Origin: Mastigamoeba balamuthi
Lineage: Eukaryota; Evosea; Mastigamoebida; Mastigamoebidae
Assembly: GCA_902651635.1 (NCBI GenBank)
Contig: CACRSC010000013.1
Span: 927,948 to 972,541 of the forward strand
Length of the DNA stretch: 44,594 nucleotides
Reading direction: 5' to 3'
The notes below the pieces were generated by a model. It was given only the letters and a program-made list of their open reading frames with translations. It did no database searches and had not been told where the DNA came from. Of the stretch, positions 43,001 to 44,594 are shown piece after piece. Made by a program: the position numbers and the translations under genes. Numbering within the stretch: the first letter of the stretch is position 1; each line of letters opens with the position of its first letter.

Positions 43001-43104
43001 CGATCAACTCGGCCATACACCACAATCCCTTCTACTCGCTCGTGCAGCACAAGACTGGCGAGGGAGGTGCTGTTCAAGATCTGTCGGACCTACCACAGAT
43101 GTGA
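40034..43104 (+). CDS. Ankyrin-Sec7-PH Arf guanine-nucleotide exchange factor
   Basis: Seven exons: 40034-40273, 40361-40540, 40745-40942, 41007-41130, 41230-41609, 41663-41739, 41811-43104 (2493 nt, 830 aa); introns 87, 204, 64, 99, 53 and 71 nt. A Ser-rich N-terminus is followed by about 6-7 ankyrin repeats (GVLHYCAAANLGSAIARFLE, GATPLHYAVARGRHQCVSVL, KLTPLHMAALKGDVRTIKLL, GRTPLHLALAHRHAETAKAL). The Sec7 domain (about residues 455-640) has the catalytic glutamate in FRLPGESQVIDRIMESFA and the motif NTDAIYILAFSVIMLNTDAH. A PH domain starts at KKGWLTKQGGRVKTWKRRWF (about 647) and is interrupted by a ~60-residue Pro/Ser/Thr insert. This is a cytohesin-like factor that activates Arf GTPases at phosphoinositide-containing membranes; the ankyrin block replaces the usual coiled coil. 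Confidence 0.95.
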
Positions 43105-44594
43105 GTCCAATTACCGCACAATTGTCAACTGATCTCCCTTGTGGGTTAAGATCTCGCAGGGTGAATTGGAGACTGGAAACACGCTGATATGCTGCGCTAT
43201 GACCATTGCTGAGACGCCGAATTAGGAAGACAGGTGAGCTGGGGGAAACGATGCGCTTCTCGTTTCGGTCAAAACTGACGTGATAGCATGTGGTAACCCT
43301 CACACATCATTCCAAATTCCGAACGACCAGTGTGCCAACAACTCACAATCTTATTCTCTCGTGAATATCCAACAATGGCCAGCACCCACTTCAGGCAGCT
43401 CTTTAGTCGTAAGGGAAAATGGTGATACACACTCAATTGTCGGATAACATGGAACTTGTTCATTCTGCTACCAGTGAGGGAGAGACCCTGGAGGGGCCAG
43501 GAACAAAGACCCTGAGACTTCATGGCTTTGACACTTTCCTGTGAGTTCACTACTCCCTTTATTACCTTTCCCCCTCAAGGCAGAGGTTCTGGAGCAGAGA
43601 TACGTGAAACCTGGCCGGAAAATACTACTATCACAATGACCCTTGTCTGCAATAAGCTAAGTGGGAACGGCAGAGCTGGGATCGGACTATTCAGAATTCT
43701 GTTATTCTGTCTTTCTGCCAAAAGAGGGTACAATTTTCATCAGTGTTTAGTGAGTTCACGTGCCATAACCACTCTAGCAACATATCATCAATGCTTCATT
43801 CTATGCACCACTAGTTATTCCGTTAACTGTGCAAAAAGGAACACAGTTCCATTTTGCAGCATTTCGTGTCTCGGATTATTTGGTGATAATTGTAACAAAT
43901 TCTGCCCCTAGAGTCGAAGTGAAATTGGCCCAAAAGAGGTTTTTCTTGGAACCCTTGCTGGGAACGTTAAGCCATGATGACAAAACTGTCAATTGCAAGT
44001 TTCCACCCATGTGGAACCCGTGTTGCATGACAAAAGGACCGCCCATGAGGTCCTTGTTGAAGACATCAGAGCACGCAGCAGAACCAGTCCTCTGAATGCA
44101 GTTAGACAGAATGTACTTTTCAAACTGACCTACCAATGCGCTCATCACTTTCATACTTTTGCTCAATCAACTCTTCTGTCTTCTCATTCCACAGAGCAGC
44201 TCACTTCCCTGTTTTCGACCCTGAAATACGTAAGGAAAGGCTGGAATAGAACACAATGGGGTTCACACAGCGTGGTCCAGCGTGAGGGATTTACAGTGAT
44301 AAGATATGGGATCGTATTCTCATTGAGTATTTTCCCTTCCCTTACGGTTAAGGGAATTCAGTACTTATCAAAACGACCTTCCTGGTTACATTTTTCGTTT
44401 GATAATTGCAATTCCACTTTGTTGACAGGTTCAAAGAGATATGAGAATGCTGATCCCTCGTATTTAAAAAGTCTTCATTGCTCTTTTTCACTTTCTGCAA
44501 ACAGCAAGGAACAGAATTCACAAATTATTTCAATACTCTCTACTTCAAGCCTCTTCCACTAGAAGCAAACGGTGTGTATAATTGATTGATATTT
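43105..44594. other. AT-rich region, no recognised gene
   Basis: 1490 bp with markedly lower GC than the rest of the window. Several ORFs of 60-190 codons exist on both strands (the longest, 43993-44562 plus, is 189 codons), but none shows a recognisable domain or coding-like composition. A minus frame at 43876-44166 (96 codons) looks slightly protein-like but cannot be assigned. It could be a gene-free interval, a degenerate mobile element, or part of a gene continuing beyond the window. Confidence 0.55.

Noticed and set aside
43993-44562. 189-codon ORF in the AT-rich end
   Set aside because: Ser/Thr/His/Leu-rich with no domain. Overlapping frames of similar quality exist on both strands, so it is not supported as a gene.

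Overview
The window is nuclear DNA of a gene-dense, intron-rich unicellular eukaryote. Almost every gene below only reads through when short GT-AG introns (mostly 40-230 nt, donors typically gtgcg/gtacg/gttcg) are removed. The exon coordinates given here were worked out by eye, and in each gene where I list them the exon sum is a whole number of codons. An intron-bearing class A flavodiiron protein points to an anaerobic or microaerophilic protist. Together with high GC, tyrosine-kinase-like (TKL) kinases, Rab11, ESCRT-III and dipeptidyl-peptidase genes, this would fit a free-living archamoeba (Mastigamoeba-like). A metamonad cannot be excluded. This placement is inference.

Layout. 1-1350: the end of an unknown gene, then AT-richer DNA with short tandem repeats. 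1353-2479: an atypical Rab11. 2590-4440: a frame-disrupted ATPase of crinkler/RHS type. 4545-6049 and 6438-7229: divergent flavodiiron protein and RP9 splicing-associated protein. 7371-8246 and 8472-11735: divergent CHMP2/Vps2 and a large type I surface glycoprotein. 12054-15939 and 16130-16975: divergent MORN-repeat TKL kinase and a voltage-sensor-only membrane protein. 17248-18016 and 18158-18918: divergent polyglutamine protein and small RRM protein. 19253-21130: RBBP4-type WD40 histone chaperone. 21310-24250 and 24448-25869: divergent dipeptidyl peptidase IV and a second protein kinase. 26043-27602 and 27915-28526: divergent ankyrin protein and EMC4. 28746-29480: unknown membrane protein. 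29623-36980: a very large coiled-coil protein interrupted by 579 Ns, with an acidic repeat tail. 37426-39655: secreted alpha/beta-hydrolase peptidase. 40034-43104: ankyrin-Sec7-PH Arf exchange factor. 43105-44594: AT-rich DNA with no recognised gene.

Two themes stand out. First, the divergent intergenic regions repeatedly contain a palindrome of the form AGATAC-NN-GTATCT or its half-sites close to start codons, a candidate shared (bidirectional) promoter element. Second, several proteins are concerned with membrane traffic and the cell surface (Rab11, CHMP2, Sec7-PH, EMC4, DPP-IV, surface glycoprotein, secreted hydrolase). There is no operon logic; neighbours are simply tightly packed, often 100-400 bp apart.

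The least explained items are the coiled-coil/acidic-array protein, the Rab11 with altered switch residues, candidate ultrashort introns (19-29 nt), and the voltage-sensor-only protein.
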